A DNA stretch of 64,000 nucleotides from Thiomicrospira pelophila DSM 1534 (GCF_000711195.1 NZ_JOMR01000001.1:1178001-1242000); one strand, 5' to 3'. Shown: positions 16,288 to 27,252, counted from the first letter of the stretch. The notes: a model not told the origin generated them from the letters alone. A program made the numbers and translations.

Positions 16288-16380
16288 AGGGCTTATGTCA
16301 GCTTTTTAGTTAAAACACATAGGGCGATATTCTACTGGATTAAAAACGCTTTGTACCCGCTTATTTTTTGCATTTCGCGC

Positions 16381-16409
16381 TAATAGTCCTGTCATAATTC
16401 GGTTATAAT
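16381..16409 (+). promoter_or_regulatory. Probable gyrA promoter
   Basis: A perfect TATAAT lies at 16404-16409, about 40 bases before the gyrA start. The -35 region at 16381-16386 (TAATAG) is poor, so the promoter may depend on the -10 or on supercoiling. Confidence 0.5.
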
Positions 16410-16449
16410 GCTGACTTTATGTCAAAAATATAACTAGATTGGATGCTCC

Positions 16450-19155
16450 ATGTCAGATTTTGCACGTGAAATACACCCGATATCGCTTGAAGATGAAATG
16501 AAACAGTCCTATTTAAGTTACGCGATGAGCGTAATTATAGGACGCGCACTACCCGATGTTCGTGACGGTTTAAAGCCGGTTCATCGTCGTGTCTTGTACG
16601 CCATGAATGAATTGAAGAATGATTGGAACAAGCCCTATAAGAAATCGGCGCGTGTCGTGGGTGACGTGATTGGTAAATACCACCCACACGGTGACACCGC
16701 TGTGTATGACACGATTGTTCGTATGGCGCAGCCTTTCTCTTTACGTTATATGTTGGTCGACGGTCAGGGTAACTTCGGTTCGATTGATGGTGATAACGCC
16801 GCCGCTATGCGTTACACCGAAGTACGTATGTCTAAAATCGCGCATGAGTTACTAGCCGATCTAGAAAAAGAAACCGTTGATTTCACAGCCAACTATGACG
16901 GTTCTGAGCATGAACCTAACGTATTACCAAGTCGTATTCCTAATCTATTAGTCAACGGTTCGGCTGGTATCGCCGTCGGTATGGCGACCAATATTCCGCC
17001 TCACAATCTTAATGAAACGATTGATGCGTGTTTGGCGTTAATTGAAAACCCGGATATTGATGTCGCTGGCTTGATGGAACACATTCCTGGTCCAGATTTC
17101 CCAACTCGCGCCATTATTAACGGTACACGCGGTATTCGCGAAGCTTATGAAACCGGTCGTGGTCGTGTACAAATTCGTGCTCGTACCAAGATTGAAACCG
17201 ATAAGTCTGGCAAACAAACCATCGTCGTTTATGAAATTCCTTATCAAGTTAACAAAGCTCGTTTGATTGAACGAATTGCTGAGTTGATCAAAGAAAAGAA
17301 AATTGAAGGTATCACGGCGTTACGTGATGAGTCTGACAAAGACGGTATGCGTATTGTCATCGAACTACGTCGCGGTGAAGTGCCAGAAGTCATGGTTAAC
17401 AACTTGTATAAGTTGACCTCGATGCAAACTGTGTTTGGTATCAATATGGTGGCGCTAATCAATGCCCAGCCTAAGTTACTTAATCTGCGCGAAATTATTG
17501 AAGCCTTTGTCCGTCACCGCCGTGAAGTGGTGACGCGCCGCACTATCTTTGAGCTGCGCAAAGCACGCGAAAAAGCCCATTTGTTAGAAGGTTTGGCCGT
17601 TGCGTTAAGCAATATTGATGAAATGATTGAGTTAATCAAGTCATCGCCAACCGCTAGCGTGGCTAAAGATCGTATGCTAGAACGCAATTGGCCGGCTGGT
17701 AATGTTATTCAATTGTTAGAGCGTGTAGAAGCAAAAGATACCCGTCCTGAAGAGCTTGAACCTGGCTTTGGTATGGTTGAAGCGGATATTTATCGTTTAT
17801 CACCCACCCAAGCACAAGCTATTTTGGATATGCGTTTAAACCGTTTAACTGGTTTAGAGCAAGATAAAATCTTAGAAGAATACAAAGGTTTGATTGAAAA
17901 GATCTTTGAATTCCTCGAAATTCTGCGCAATCCAGACCGTTTAACCGAAGTAGTCCGCGAAGAGTTGGTTGAAATTAAAACGCTGTACGGTGATGAGCGT
18001 CGTACTGAAATTGATCATGCTTACGTAGACTTAGACGAAGAAGATTTAATCGCTGTTGAAGACCGAATTGTGACCTTGTCGCAAGATGGCTATATTAAAA
18101 CCCAACCGGTCAGCGACTATCGCGCACAAAAACGCGGTGGACGCGGTAAATCCGCTACCGCAATGAAAGAAGAAGACGAAGTCGGTCAAATTTTAGTCGC
18201 CAGCACACACGATATGCTGCTGTGCTTCTCGAACCGAGGCAAATTGTACTGGCAGAAGACTTGGCAGTTACCTTTAGCTAGCCGTGGTGCACGTGGTAAG
18301 CCAATTGTGAATGTGTTCCCGTTAGAAGACGGTGAGCATATTTCGGCGATTTTACCAATTAGCCAATTTGATGAAGAGCACTTTGTATTTATGGCGACCA
18401 AACATGCGGTGGTTAAACGTGTGCGTTTAACGGATTTCTCGCGTCCACGTGCCAACGGCATCATCGCGGTCGATTTGTTAGACAACGATGAGTTGGTGGG
18501 AACAGCACTGACGAATGGTAATCAAGAAGTGATGTTGTTTGCGGATGGTGGTAAAGCGATTCGCTTTAAAGAGTCGGATGTACGTGTCATGGGGCGTCAG
18601 GCTCGTGGTGTTCGCGGTATGAAACTAGCGGCTGGTCAAACCATTATTAGCATGCAAATTGCGACACCTTCAACGCTCATCTTAACCGCCACTGAACATG
18701 GCTATGGTAAATGTACGACGGTTGATGATTATTCGACCATTAACCGTGGTGGTCAGGGCGTAATCTCGATTAAAACGTCTGAGCGCAACGGTAAAGTGGT
18801 ATCGGCCTTGTCGGTTGTGCCTGAGCAAGAAGTGGTATTAATTACCAATAAAGCCACCTTGGTGCGCACACGTGTGAGTGAAATCTCAGTTGTGGGCCGT
18901 AATACACAAGGTGTTAAGTTAATTAATGTTGGTAAAGACGAAGCCGTAGTAGGTCTGGCCGTCGTTAATGCGTCAGAAGATGACGATATGATTGATGAAG
19001 ATTCAGTCGAAACAGATAACACCGTCATGGCCTCTCAAACAACGGAAGCCACATCAACGGTAGAAGAGTCACAAACCACTGAAAATGAGTCAACTCAAGC
19101 TGATGATCCTGATGACTTCCAACTTGATTTAATTGATCCTAACGAAGATAAATAA
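16450..19155 (+). CDS. gyrA: DNA gyrase subunit A
   Basis: The 901-residue protein is GyrA, the DNA-cleaving subunit of the A2B2 gyrase. The catalytic Tyr is residue 122 (RYTEVRMSK), in the same numbering as E. coli. The quinolone-determining segment reads [10 protein letters not shown] with Thr at position 83 and Asp at 87. The C-terminal part holds the pinwheel repeats including the GyrA box QRGGRGK, and an acidic tail rich in Glu, Asp and Thr. No iterated palindrome lies in the gene. It leads a long co-directional block that continues with serC 19 bases later. Confidence 0.98.
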   Translation: MSDFAREIHPISLEDEMKQSYLSYAMSVIIGRALPDVRDGLKPVHRRVLYAMNELKNDWNKPYKKSARVVGDVIGKYHPHGDTAVYDTIVRMAQPFSLRYMLVDGQGNFGSIDGDNAAAMRYTEVRMSKIAHELLADLEKETVDFTANYDGSEHEPNVLPSRIPNLLVNGSAGIAVGMATNIPPHNLNETIDACLALIENPDIDVAGLMEHIPGPDFPTRAIINGTRGIREAYETGRGRVQIRARTKIETDKSGKQTIVVYEIPYQVNKARLIERIAELIKEKKIEGITALRDESDKDGMRIVIELRRGEVPEVMVNNLYKLTSMQTVFGINMVALINAQPKLLNLREIIEAFVRHRREVVTRRTIFELRKAREKAHLLEGLAVALSNIDEMIELIKSSPTASVAKDRMLERNWPAGNVIQLLERVEAKDTRPEELEPGFGMVEADIYRLSPTQAQAILDMRLNRLTGLEQDKILEEYKGLIEKIFEFLEILRNPDRLTEVVREELVEIKTLYGDERRTEIDHAYVDLDEEDLIAVEDRIVTLSQDGYIKTQPVSDYRAQKRGGRGKSATAMKEEDEVGQILVASTHDMLLCFSNRGKLYWQKTWQLPLASRGARGKPIVNVFPLEDGEHISAILPISQFDEEHFVFMATKHAVVKRVRLTDFSRPRANGIIAVDLLDNDELVGTALTNGNQEVMLFADGGKAIRFKESDVRVMGRQARGVRGMKLAAGQTIISMQIATPSTLILTATEHGYGKCTTVDDYSTINRGGQGVISIKTSERNGKVVSALSVVPEQEVVLITNKATLVRTRVSEISVVGRNTQGVKLINVGKDEAVVGLAVVNASEDDDMIDEDSVETDNTVMASQTTEATSTVEESQTTENESTQADDPDDFQLDLIDPNEDK

Positions 19156-19174
19156 CTCGGAGCAAGCCTGAAAA

Positions 19175-20242
19175 ATGTCAAGAGCCTTTAATTTTAGCGC
19201 CGGTCCGGCCATGTTGCCAGAAGCCGTGATGCGCAAAGCGCAAGCGGAAATGTTGAACTGGAACGACACGGGCATGTCTGTAATGGAAATGAGCCACCGT
19301 TCAAAAGAATACATGGAAATGGCCAAGCATGCTGAGCAGACTTTACGCGAAATTATGGGCATTCCGGACAACTACAAAGTATTGTTTACTCATGGCGGTG
19401 CCTCTTTACAGTTTAGCGCGATTCCGTTAAACCTAAGCCAGCCGAATGATGTGGTGGATTATTTTGATACGGGCGTTTGGTCGCATAAAGCGATTAAAGA
19501 AGCCCAGCGTTATGTCAATGTGAATGTGGTGTGTGAAAACCACCATCGTATTCCCGATTCATCGGAATGGTCGTTATCTTCGAATGCTAAATATGTGCAT
19601 TACACACCGAATGAAACCATTAGTGGTGTGGAATTTATGAAACCGCCAAAAGTTGATGTGCCTTTAGTCGCCGATATGTCGTCCACTATTTTATCGCGCC
19701 CAATTGATGTCTCGCAATTTGGTGTGATTTACGCAGGCGCGCAAAAAAATATCGGCCCTGCTGGATTGGCGATTGTGATTGTGCGTGAAGATTTATTGGG
19801 CGAGGCTCGCGATAACACACCCGTACTTATGAATTGGCAAGTCACGGCAGAAAACGATTCAATGTATAACACGCCACCTACCTATGCCTGGTACCTAGCC
19901 GGTCTGGTATTTGACTGGATTAAAGAACAGGGCGGTGTAGAGGCTATGGCTAAACACAATCAAACCAAAGCTTCAAAACTTTATGCGGCGATTGATGCGA
20001 ATCCCTTTTACAGTAATCCGGTTGAGCCTTCTCAGCGCTCATGGATGAACGTGCCATTTACTTTAAAAGATTCAAGCTTGGATAGCCTATTCTTAGAAGA
20101 ATCCAAAAAAGCTGGCTTGCTAAACTTAAAAGGTCATAAAGTGGTCGGTGGCATGCGCGCTAGCATTTATAATGCGATGCCGGAAGAGGGCGTTGAAGCG
20201 CTGATTGCGTTTATGAACGACTTTGCTCAACGCTACGGATAA
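19175..20242 (+). CDS. serC: Phosphoserine aminotransferase
   Basis: The 355-residue protein matches SerC: FNFSAGPAMLPEAV at the N terminus, the PLP lysine in AGAQKNIGPAGL near residue 192, and VGGMRASIYNAM at the C terminus. It converts 3-phosphohydroxypyruvate to phosphoserine, and also serves pyridoxal phosphate synthesis. Placement between gyrA and pheA is the known pseudomonad-like order. CGGAGC precedes the ATG. Confidence 0.97.
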   Translation: MSRAFNFSAGPAMLPEAVMRKAQAEMLNWNDTGMSVMEMSHRSKEYMEMAKHAEQTLREIMGIPDNYKVLFTHGGASLQFSAIPLNLSQPNDVVDYFDTGVWSHKAIKEAQRYVNVNVVCENHHRIPDSSEWSLSSNAKYVHYTPNETISGVEFMKPPKVDVPLVADMSSTILSRPIDVSQFGVIYAGAQKNIGPAGLAIVIVREDLLGEARDNTPVLMNWQVTAENDSMYNTPPTYAWYLAGLVFDWIKEQGGVEAMAKHNQTKASKLYAAIDANPFYSNPVEPSQRSWMNVPFTLKDSSLDSLFLEESKKAGLLNLKGHKVVGGMRASIYNAMPEEGVEALIAFMNDFAQRYG

Positions 20243-20255
20243 CAAGAGTTTGCGC

Positions 20256-21359
20256 ATGACACCGAATACACAAGAAGCTGAGCAATTAAATAGTATCCGA
20301 AATGAGATCGATGCGATTGATGCACAAATTCAGGAGCTGATTGGCGAACGCGCGCGTTGCGCACAAAAAGTAGCCGACATAAAAACCCAAGGTGGCAAAG
20401 TTGAAGCGGTTTTTTACCGCCCAGAACGTGAAGCCCAAGTTTTACGTGCGGTTAAACAGCGCAACAATAGTCCTTTGTCTGACAATGATATGGCGCGTTT
20501 ATTCCGCGAAATCATGTCCGCTTGTTTGGCACTAGAGCAGCCTATTAAAGTGGCTTATTTGGGCCCAGAAGGCAGTTATACGCATGCGGCGACCATTAAA
20601 CAATTCGGTTCGTTTGCCCAGCCTTATCCGGTATCGACAATTGAGGACGTATTTAAGTCGGTTGAAACGGGTGTGACGCATTATGGTTTGGTGCCAGTTG
20701 AAAACTCCACCGAAGGCGTGGTTAATGCTACCCAAGACAGTCTAATAACCATGCGCGCTCATGTGACGGGTGAAGTCGATTTAGCCATTCATCATTGCTT
20801 ATTATCCAATGCCAAAGATATGGGCTCAATCACTAAAGTCGTTGCTCACGCACAAGCCTTAGGGCAATGCCGAAGCTGGTTAAAAAATAACTTGCCTGGG
20901 GTTGAATTGGAAGCGGTTGAATCGAATGCGCTAGCCGCCAAAATGGCACAGGCGGATACGTCATTGGCCGCGATTGCTTCAGAACAAGCGGCGGTTTTAT
21001 ATCAATTGACGATTTTAAAATCTCATATTGAAGATGTGAGTGATAACACCACCAAGTTTTGGGTTATTGGGTCTGAAACAACTTGTCCAAGTGGCGAAGA
21101 TAAAACCGCGCTAGTGTTATCGATCCAAAACCGAGCCGGTGCTCTAGCCAAAATTTTGGATAGCTTTGCTAAACGCGACATTGGCATGACCCGTATTGTG
21201 TCTCGACCATCCAACAATAAAAAATGGGATTATGTATTTTTTATTGATATTGTCGGCCATCAAACCGAATCCAAGGTGGCGGAAGCTTTAAACGAAGTGG
21301 AAGCGCAAACCAGCTTTTTCAAGCTCTTAGGTTCTTATCCGGTTTCGCCACTCGAATAA
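20256..21359 (+). CDS. pheA: Chorismate mutase/prephenate dehydratase
   Basis: This bifunctional P-protein of about 367 residues has an AroQ-type chorismate mutase (first 90 residues, LNSIRNEIDAIDAQI and YRPEREAQVL), a prephenate dehydratase domain (AYLGPEGSYTHAA, VPVENSTEGVV, DNTTKFWVIG) and a C-terminal ACT domain (GALAKILDSFAKRDIGMTRI). It makes phenylpyruvate and is normally feedback-inhibited by phenylalanine through the ACT domain. An in-frame TTG at 20223 would overlap serC; the ATG at 20256 gives the usual N terminus. It follows serC by 13 bases. Confidence 0.96.
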   Translation: MTPNTQEAEQLNSIRNEIDAIDAQIQELIGERARCAQKVADIKTQGGKVEAVFYRPEREAQVLRAVKQRNNSPLSDNDMARLFREIMSACLALEQPIKVAYLGPEGSYTHAATIKQFGSFAQPYPVSTIEDVFKSVETGVTHYGLVPVENSTEGVVNATQDSLITMRAHVTGEVDLAIHHCLLSNAKDMGSITKVVAHAQALGQCRSWLKNNLPGVELEAVESNALAAKMAQADTSLAAIASEQAAVLYQLTILKSHIEDVSDNTTKFWVIGSETTCPSGEDKTALVLSIQNRAGALAKILDSFAKRDIGMTRIVSRPSNNKKWDYVFFIDIVGHQTESKVAEALNEVEAQTSFFKLLGSYPVSPLE

Positions 21360-21410
21360 ATCGTTAACAAACGATTAGATCGACCCCCATTTAATTGTAG
21401 AGAGTCTTGT

Positions 21411-22508
21411 ATGAGTCCCATATTTGAACATTTAGTTCAGCCACAAATTCAATCAATTCAACCTTATGTTCCTGGCAAACCGGTGAGTGAGCTGCAGCGT
21501 GAACTTGGTTTAAAGCACATCAGTAAATTAGCATCGAATGAAAACCCTTTAGGTGCCAGCCAGAAAGCATTGAGTGCGATTGAGGTTGCACTCAAAGACA
21601 TCGCTCGTTATCCCGATGGCAATACCTTTTATTTACGCGAAGTATTGAGTGACTTCTTATCAGCACCGACAAATCAAATTGCGTTGGGGAACGGGTCGAA
21701 TGAGTTGCTTGAGTTAGTTGGTCGCGTTTTTTGCGGTCAAGGCGATGAGATAATCTACTCTCAATACGGGTTCGCGGTCTATCCGATTACGGCACAAATC
21801 GTGGGCGCTACTGGCGTAGAGGTTCCGGCTAAGAATTATGCTCATGATCTTCAAGCTATGGCTCGGGCGGTTACACCAAAAACAAAACTGATCTATGTTG
21901 CCAACCCAAACAATCCAACCGGAACTCTTTTTGGCCGAGCCGAATGGGAAAGCTTTATGAAGGCTGTACCTGACACGGTCATGGTCGTGCTGGATGAAGC
22001 TTATTTAGAATATGTAGAAACATCAGACTACCCGAATGGCTTGGATTATTTAGCGCAATATCCAAATTTGATTGTGTCACGTACCTTTTCGAAAGCTTAT
22101 GGTTTGGCATCTTTGCGTGTAGGCTACATGGTGGCTAGTGAGGAAATTATCTCGTATATTAACCGCTTACGCGCGCCATTTAACGTCAACCACTTTGCTC
22201 AAGTAGCGGCCGCTGCGGCTTTGCAAGATCAGCAATTTGTTTTGCAATCGGTTGAATTGAATCGCCAAGGTAAACAACAAATCTGCGAAGCTTTAGCTAG
22301 ATTGGATATCTCATTTATTCATTCAGAAGGCAACTTTGTGTGTGTTGAATTTGGTGATAAGGCTTCAGAAATAAACACAAAACTATTACACCATGGCGTG
22401 ATTGTTCGCCCAGTTAGTAACTATGGTTTAACTCGTTTTTTACGCGTTTCCATTGGTAACCGGGCCGAAAACCAACACTTTATCGATGCCCTGCATCAGG
22501 TGCTTTAA
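21411..22508 (+). CDS. hisC: Histidinol-phosphate/aromatic aminotransferase
   Basis: The 365-residue protein is a class I/II PLP aminotransferase of the HisC group: LASNENPLGAS, VANPNNPTGT, DEAYLEYVE and the PLP lysine in SRTFSKAYGLASLRVGY. It lies between pheA and tyrA, away from his genes, as do HisC paralogues that also transaminate phenylpyruvate and hydroxyphenylpyruvate. I infer a broad or aromatic role, which the sequence alone cannot prove. A good ribosome binding site (AGAGAG) lies upstream. Confidence 0.92.
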   Translation: MSPIFEHLVQPQIQSIQPYVPGKPVSELQRELGLKHISKLASNENPLGASQKALSAIEVALKDIARYPDGNTFYLREVLSDFLSAPTNQIALGNGSNELLELVGRVFCGQGDEIIYSQYGFAVYPITAQIVGATGVEVPAKNYAHDLQAMARAVTPKTKLIYVANPNNPTGTLFGRAEWESFMKAVPDTVMVVLDEAYLEYVETSDYPNGLDYLAQYPNLIVSRTFSKAYGLASLRVGYMVASEEIISYINRLRAPFNVNHFAQVAAAAALQDQQFVLQSVELNRQGKQQICEALARLDISFIHSEGNFVCVEFGDKASEINTKLLHHGVIVRPVSNYGLTRFLRVSIGNRAENQHFIDALHQVL

Positions 22509-22511
22509 CGC

Positions 22512-23390
22512 ATGAGAATTGAGCGCTTATGTGTAATCGGAGTGGGTTTGATTGGCGGTTCGTTTGCTTTAAAGCTTAAACAGCTGGGTTTGGTAGATGA
22601 AATTGTCGGTTACGGACATCGCGTCGAAAATCTAGAAAAAGCGGTTGCGCTCGGTGTCATTGACCGCTATGAAACAGACGTCACCTTCGCCGTTAAAGAC
22701 GCGGATTTAGTGGTGTTGTCCGTCCCATTAGGCGCGATTGGTTCGCTATTTGCCGAAATAGTGCCACATCTTAATCCAAAAACAATTGTAACGGATGCCG
22801 GTAGTGCCAAAGACAGCGTAATCAAAGATATTGTAGAGAAACTGGGAGATTGTCCGCCAAACTTTGTACCTGGGCATCCAATTGCAGGTCGTGAAAAAAG
22901 CGGGGTGGAAGCGGTTGAAGCGGATTTGTACCAAAACCATCGTGTCATTTTAACTCCCACTGAAACCACCAGTGAATCCGCAGTTGAGTTAGTAAAGTCA
23001 CTTTGGACATCGGTTGGCGCTAATGTCAGCTTAATGGCTCCGGCTTTTCATGACGAAGTATTTGCTGCAACCAGTCATTTGCCACATATGCTGGCATTTG
23101 CGTTAGTGGATATGTTGAATGAACACGCTGAGCTGGGCAATGTTTTTCAATACACCGCTGGAGGATTCCGCGACTTCACACGGATTGCATCCAGCGATGC
23201 GACTATGTGGCGAGATATAGCTTTGCATAATTCGACAGCCCTAGTGAAGTGGTTGAACGAGTATCAGGCGGAATTAAAACAACTCACACAGTTAATTGAA
23301 TCCAAAAATGGTCCCGCGTTATTTACACTGTTTGATCAAGCCAAAGCGGCACGGGATCAACATATTCTAAATCGCAACACGGATATTTAA
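22512..23390 (+). CDS. tyrA: Prephenate dehydrogenase
   Basis: The 292-residue protein has the dinucleotide motif GVGLIGGSFALKL at residues 10-22 and PGHPIAGREKSGVEAV, the prephenate-binding signature, plus TSHLPHMLAFALVDML. It oxidises prephenate to 4-hydroxyphenylpyruvate with NAD. There is no chorismate mutase or ACT domain, so it is the single-domain form. The start is 3 bases after the hisC stop. Confidence 0.95.
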   Translation: MRIERLCVIGVGLIGGSFALKLKQLGLVDEIVGYGHRVENLEKAVALGVIDRYETDVTFAVKDADLVVLSVPLGAIGSLFAEIVPHLNPKTIVTDAGSAKDSVIKDIVEKLGDCPPNFVPGHPIAGREKSGVEAVEADLYQNHRVILTPTETTSESAVELVKSLWTSVGANVSLMAPAFHDEVFAATSHLPHMLAFALVDMLNEHAELGNVFQYTAGGFRDFTRIASSDATMWRDIALHNSTALVKWLNEYQAELKQLTQLIESKNGPALFTLFDQAKAARDQHILNRNTDI

Positions 23391-23435
23391 TAATCTAACT
23401 TCTTTAAATTAAAATTCAATATTAAGACCAACCTT

Positions 23436-24776
23436 ATGAAAAATATACGTTTTATTATCCAGCCTGGTGGCTCATTAACCGGTACGATTCGTGTTCCAGG
23501 TGATAAATCTATTTCACACCGAAGCATCATGTTGGGGTCAATTGCAGAAGGCACAACCAGCGTAACGGGCTTTTTAGAAGGTGATGATAGCTTGGCGACC
23601 TTAAAAGCTTTCCAAGCAATGGGGGTTAAGATTGATGGCCCACATCAGGGCAAAGTTATAATTGAAGGCGTCGGCTTGAAAGGTTTAAAGGCACCCAGTC
23701 ACGCGCTGAATATGGGAAATTCAGGCACTTCTATGCGCTTATTATCTGGCATTTTGGCTGGTCAAGACTTTAGTTGTGAATTAACCGGCGATGCCTCTTT
23801 AAGCAAACGTCCCATGAAGCGTGTAATTGATCCTCTAACACAAATGGGAGCGACGATTGCCAGTGAGGATAAAGGTCTTCCTCCACTAAAGATTCAGGGA
23901 AGTCCTAAGCTTAAAGCGATTGATTACACCTTACCCATGGCGAGTGCACAGGTTAAGTCTTGCGTGTTATTGGCCGGTTTATATGCCGATGGCGTAACCC
24001 GCGTTATTGAGCCTGCACCGACTCGAGACCATACGGAACGCATGTTGCGCGGTTTTGGTTATGAAGTGCAATCTGAAGCCTTAGATAAATTAGCCACACG
24101 CGTTACATTAAAAGGTGGCGGAAAACTCAAAGCTGGGCCTATTGATGTGCCATCTGATATTTCTTCAGCCGCGTTTTATATGGTTGCCGCCTCGATCGCA
24201 CCAGGATCGGATTTATTAATTCAGCACGTAGGTTTGAACCCAACTCGCACCGGCATTATTGATATTTTGCGTTTGATGGGTGCTGACTTAACCTTGGAAA
24301 ACGAACATGAAGTCGGCGGAGAGCCGGTGGCGGATGTCCGTGTACGCTATGCAAAACTAAAAGGAATTCAGATTCCTGAAGCTTTAGTGCCTTTAGCGAT
24401 TGATGAATTCCCGGTTTTATTTGTTGCTGCTTCCGCCGCTGAAGGTACAACGGTGTTAACTGGTGCTGAAGAATTACGCGTCAAAGAGTCTGATCGGATC
24501 CAAGTTATGGCGGATGCTTTGCAGGCCATTGGTGTTGACGCGCAACCGACAGAAGATGGCATGATCATTAAAGGTGGCCAACAAGTACCGCAAAAATCAA
24601 AAATCATTAGTCATCATGATCATCGTATTTCAATGGCAATGACGGTTGCGGCCTTAACGGCAGTGGCACCGATTGAAATTGAAGATTGCGCCAACGTAAA
24701 CACGTCTTTTCCTGGATTTGTTGAGCTGGCAAACTCAGTTGGTCTTAAAGTTGTCGCACAGGAGGCATCAGAATAA
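23436..24776 (+). CDS. aroA: 5-enolpyruvylshikimate-3-phosphate synthase
   Basis: The 446-residue protein is EPSP synthase: PGDKSISHRSIMLGS at the N terminus, NSGTSMRLLSGIL, RPMKRVIDPL, and DHRISMAMTVAAL at the C terminus. It joins phosphoenolpyruvate to shikimate-3-phosphate in the shikimate pathway. The DKSISHRS form resembles class II enzymes more than E. coli AroA (SKSVSNRA), while the glycine in the NSGTS loop is kept. Its stop overlaps the cmk start by one base. Confidence 0.97.
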   Translation: MKNIRFIIQPGGSLTGTIRVPGDKSISHRSIMLGSIAEGTTSVTGFLEGDDSLATLKAFQAMGVKIDGPHQGKVIIEGVGLKGLKAPSHALNMGNSGTSMRLLSGILAGQDFSCELTGDASLSKRPMKRVIDPLTQMGATIASEDKGLPPLKIQGSPKLKAIDYTLPMASAQVKSCVLLAGLYADGVTRVIEPAPTRDHTERMLRGFGYEVQSEALDKLATRVTLKGGGKLKAGPIDVPSDISSAAFYMVAASIAPGSDLLIQHVGLNPTRTGIIDILRLMGADLTLENEHEVGGEPVADVRVRYAKLKGIQIPEALVPLAIDEFPVLFVAASAAEGTTVLTGAEELRVKESDRIQVMADALQAIGVDAQPTEDGMIIKGGQQVPQKSKIISHHDHRISMAMTVAALTAVAPIEIEDCANVNTSFPGFVELANSVGLKVVAQEASE

Positions 24777-25432
24777 TGCATACAATCGTTACTGTTGATG
24801 GCCCAAGCGGAGTTGGGAAAGGCACATTAGCTCAACTTTTATGTGACTATACAGGTTTTCATTTTTTAGATAGTGGGGCGATTTATCGCACGCTCGCTTA
24901 TGGCGTGATCGCGAAAAATATTGATCTGGCCAATATGCCTGAACTGGTGAATTTAGCCGAAAGCTTACCGGTGATATTTGAATCTGGACGCGTACTGTTT
25001 GATGGTAAAGATATAACCACGGCCATTCGCAATGAAGAGGTCGCTGCCATGGCCTCCAAAGTAGCGGCGATTCCTGAAGTACGCGCGGCTTTATTACAGC
25101 GCCAAAAGGATTTCGCACAAGCACCAGGCCTGGTGGCTGATGGTCGTGATATGGGTACGATTGTTTTCCCAAAAGCACATGCAAAACTTTTTTTAAAGGC
25201 CTCCGCTGAAGTACGTGCAGAAAGACGCGTTAACCAGTTGAAAAATCAAGGTGTTACTGTTAATATTGCCCAAATAACTCGCGACATTATGGAACGTGAC
25301 GAGCGTGATCAAAACCGCTCAGTATCGCCTTTAGTGCCTGCGCAAGATGCTTTTATCATTGATACGAGCGATTTAAACATCGATCAAGTCTTTGAAAAAG
25401 CAAAAGAATTCCTACAAAAACGTGGGATATGA
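24776..25432 (+). CDS. cmk: Cytidylate kinase
   Basis: The 218-residue protein has the P-loop GPSGVGKGTLAQLL at residues 9-22, DSGAIYR and GRDMGTIVFP, with the lid RDIMERDERDQNRS. It phosphorylates CMP and dCMP with ATP. The start codon overlaps the aroA stop. One palindrome (25123-25134) encodes PGLV just before the conserved DGRD loop, the only copy between 15.9 and 28.1 kb. Confidence 0.97.
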   Translation: MHTIVTVDGPSGVGKGTLAQLLCDYTGFHFLDSGAIYRTLAYGVIAKNIDLANMPELVNLAESLPVIFESGRVLFDGKDITTAIRNEEVAAMASKVAAIPEVRAALLQRQKDFAQAPGLVADGRDMGTIVFPKAHAKLFLKASAEVRAERRVNQLKNQGVTVNIAQITRDIMERDERDQNRSVSPLVPAQDAFIIDTSDLNIDQVFEKAKEFLQKRGI

Positions 25433-25438
25433 CGACAA

Positions 25439-25461
25439 GGTTGATTATTGGGGAATCAACC
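25439..25461. terminator. Hairpin between cmk and rpsA
   Basis: GGTTGATT pairs with AATCAACC around ATTGGGG. There is no T run, so it is more likely a pause or processing site than a full terminator. Confidence 0.4.
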
Positions 25462-25543
25462 ATTGCTAACTGACCCGAAACACATTACTTGCCCCAAAAT
25501 TGGTATTGTATTCGGTTTTGTAATTTAATTTGGTAATCCACTC

Positions 25544-27202
25544 ATGAGTGAAACTTTTGCACAGTTATTTGAAGAATCTCTTCAGCTAGACCGCTTCCAA
25601 ACAGGCGCTTTAATCATCGGTACTGTTGTTGGTATTGATAAAGAAACCGTAATGGTTGATGCCGGTATGAAATCAGAATCGGCCATCCCAAGAAAACAAT
25701 TTGAAGACGCTAATGGCGAACTAGAAGTCGCCGTTGGTGATGAAGTTGAAGTTTGCCTAGAGGCCTTAGAAGATGGCTTCGGCGAAACTCGCTTATCGCG
25801 CGAAAAAGCGAAACGCGCGAAAACTTGGGATCGTCTTGAAGCTGCCGTTGAAGAAAACGAAACCGTTATTGGTTTTGTTACCGGTAAAGTTAAAGGCGGC
25901 TTGACCGTTGATGTTGAAGGTGTACGTGGTTTCTTACCAGGTTCATTGGTTGACACACGTCCGATTCGCGACTTTGGTTTCCTAGAAGGTAAAGAAGTTG
26001 AGTTGAAGCTGGTTAAGATCGATCGTAAGCGTAACAACGTGGTGGTATCACGTCGTGCCGTGATCGAAGCTGAGAGCAGTGCAGAACGTGAAGCGCTATT
26101 GGCGAACATGGAAGAAGGTTCCGTTCTTAAAGGTATCGTTAAAAACCTTACTGACTACGGCGCATTCATCGATTTGGGTGGTGTTGACGGTCTATTGCAT
26201 ATCACTGATATGGCATGGCGTCGTGTTAACCATCCTTCAGAAATCGTTCAGGTTGGTGATGAAATCGAAGTTAAGGTTCTTAAGTTCGACAAAGAACGTA
26301 ACCGTGTTTCTCTAGGCTTGAAGCAAATGGAAGAAGATCCATGGTCAGATATGGTCGCGCGTTACCCAATCGGTTCTGAAACCGCTGGTAAAGTGGCTAA
26401 CATCACAGACTACGGCGCATTCATCGAAATCGAAGAAGGCATCGAAGGTCTTGTTCACACCTCTGAGTTGGATTGGACTAACCGCAACATTCACCCATCT
26501 AAAGTGGTTCACTTGGGTCAAGAAGTGCGCGTGAAAATCCTAGACGTAGACCAAGAACGTCGTCGTATTTCATTAAGTATCAAACAGTGTACTGTTAACC
26601 CATGGGAAGGCTTCTCAGCGACTCATAACAAGGGTGACAAGATCACAGGTAACATCAAGTCAATTACTGACTTCGGTATCTTTATCGGCCTAGACGGCGG
26701 TATTGATGGTTTGGTTCACTTGACGGATATCTCTTGGGCTCAAAATGGCGAAGAAGCCATTCGTGAATTCAAGAAGGGTGACGAGCTTGAAACCATCATT
26801 CTTTCTATTGATCCAGAAAGAGAGCGTATTTCGCTAGGTCTAAAGCAGCTTGAGCAAGATCCTTTCTCACAATATGTGGCCGCTAATGGCAAAAACAGCA
26901 TTGTAGTTGGGACGGTTAAGTCTGTAGACGAGAAGGGCGCGGTAATCGATTTAGCTGAAGAAGTGGAAGGTTATCTTCGTACTTCAGAACTTAAAGAAGA
27001 AACGCGTGATGCAACTACTGTTCTAAGTGTTGGTGATAAAGTTGAAGCTAAGATCACTAACATTGACCGTAAGAGCCGTAGCCTATCTTTGTCTGTTAAA
27101 GCGAAAGATAAGCAGGATGAGGCAGAAGCGATTAAAGGCTATACCTCTAATCAAGATCAAGCCACCAATACGCTTGGTGACTTATTAAAAGGTCAGCTCT
27201 AA
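25544..27202 (+). CDS. rpsA: 30S ribosomal protein S1
   Basis: The 552-residue protein carries six S1 RNA-binding repeats, for example [40 protein letters not shown] and [20 protein letters not shown]. Length is close to E. coli S1 (557). S1 recruits messages to the 30S subunit and usually represses its own translation. The cmk-rpsA-ihfB order is standard in gammaproteobacteria. Codon use is strongly biased, as expected for high expression. Confidence 0.98.
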   Translation: MSETFAQLFEESLQLDRFQTGALIIGTVVGIDKETVMVDAGMKSESAIPRKQFEDANGELEVAVGDEVEVCLEALEDGFGETRLSREKAKRAKTWDRLEAAVEENETVIGFVTGKVKGGLTVDVEGVRGFLPGSLVDTRPIRDFGFLEGKEVELKLVKIDRKRNNVVVSRRAVIEAESSAEREALLANMEEGSVLKGIVKNLTDYGAFIDLGGVDGLLHITDMAWRRVNHPSEIVQVGDEIEVKVLKFDKERNRVSLGLKQMEEDPWSDMVARYPIGSETAGKVANITDYGAFIEIEEGIEGLVHTSELDWTNRNIHPSKVVHLGQEVRVKILDVDQERRRISLSIKQCTVNPWEGFSATHNKGDKITGNIKSITDFGIFIGLDGGIDGLVHLTDISWAQNGEEAIREFKKGDELETIILSIDPERERISLGLKQLEQDPFSQYVAANGKNSIVVGTVKSVDEKGAVIDLAEEVEGYLRTSELKEETRDATTVLSVGDKVEAKITNIDRKSRSLSLSVKAKDKQDEAEAIKGYTSNQDQATNTLGDLLKGQL

Positions 27203-27208
27203 ACCTGA

Positions 27209-27252
27209 CAAACGATTTTTAATTCATTAGCTTGAATTAAAAATATTGTTTG
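27209..27252. repeat. Long AT-rich inverted repeat after rpsA
   Basis: ACAAACGATTTTTAATTCA and TGAATTAAAAATATTGTTTG fold into a stem of about 16 pairs around TTAGCT. It may end rpsA transcripts or protect their 3' ends; the T run is internal, so classical termination is uncertain. Confidence 0.55.

Noticed and set aside
25582-26109. Long minus-strand open frame over rpsA
   Set aside because: It is a composition shadow of the S1 gene, serine- and threonine-rich with no start signal or family match.
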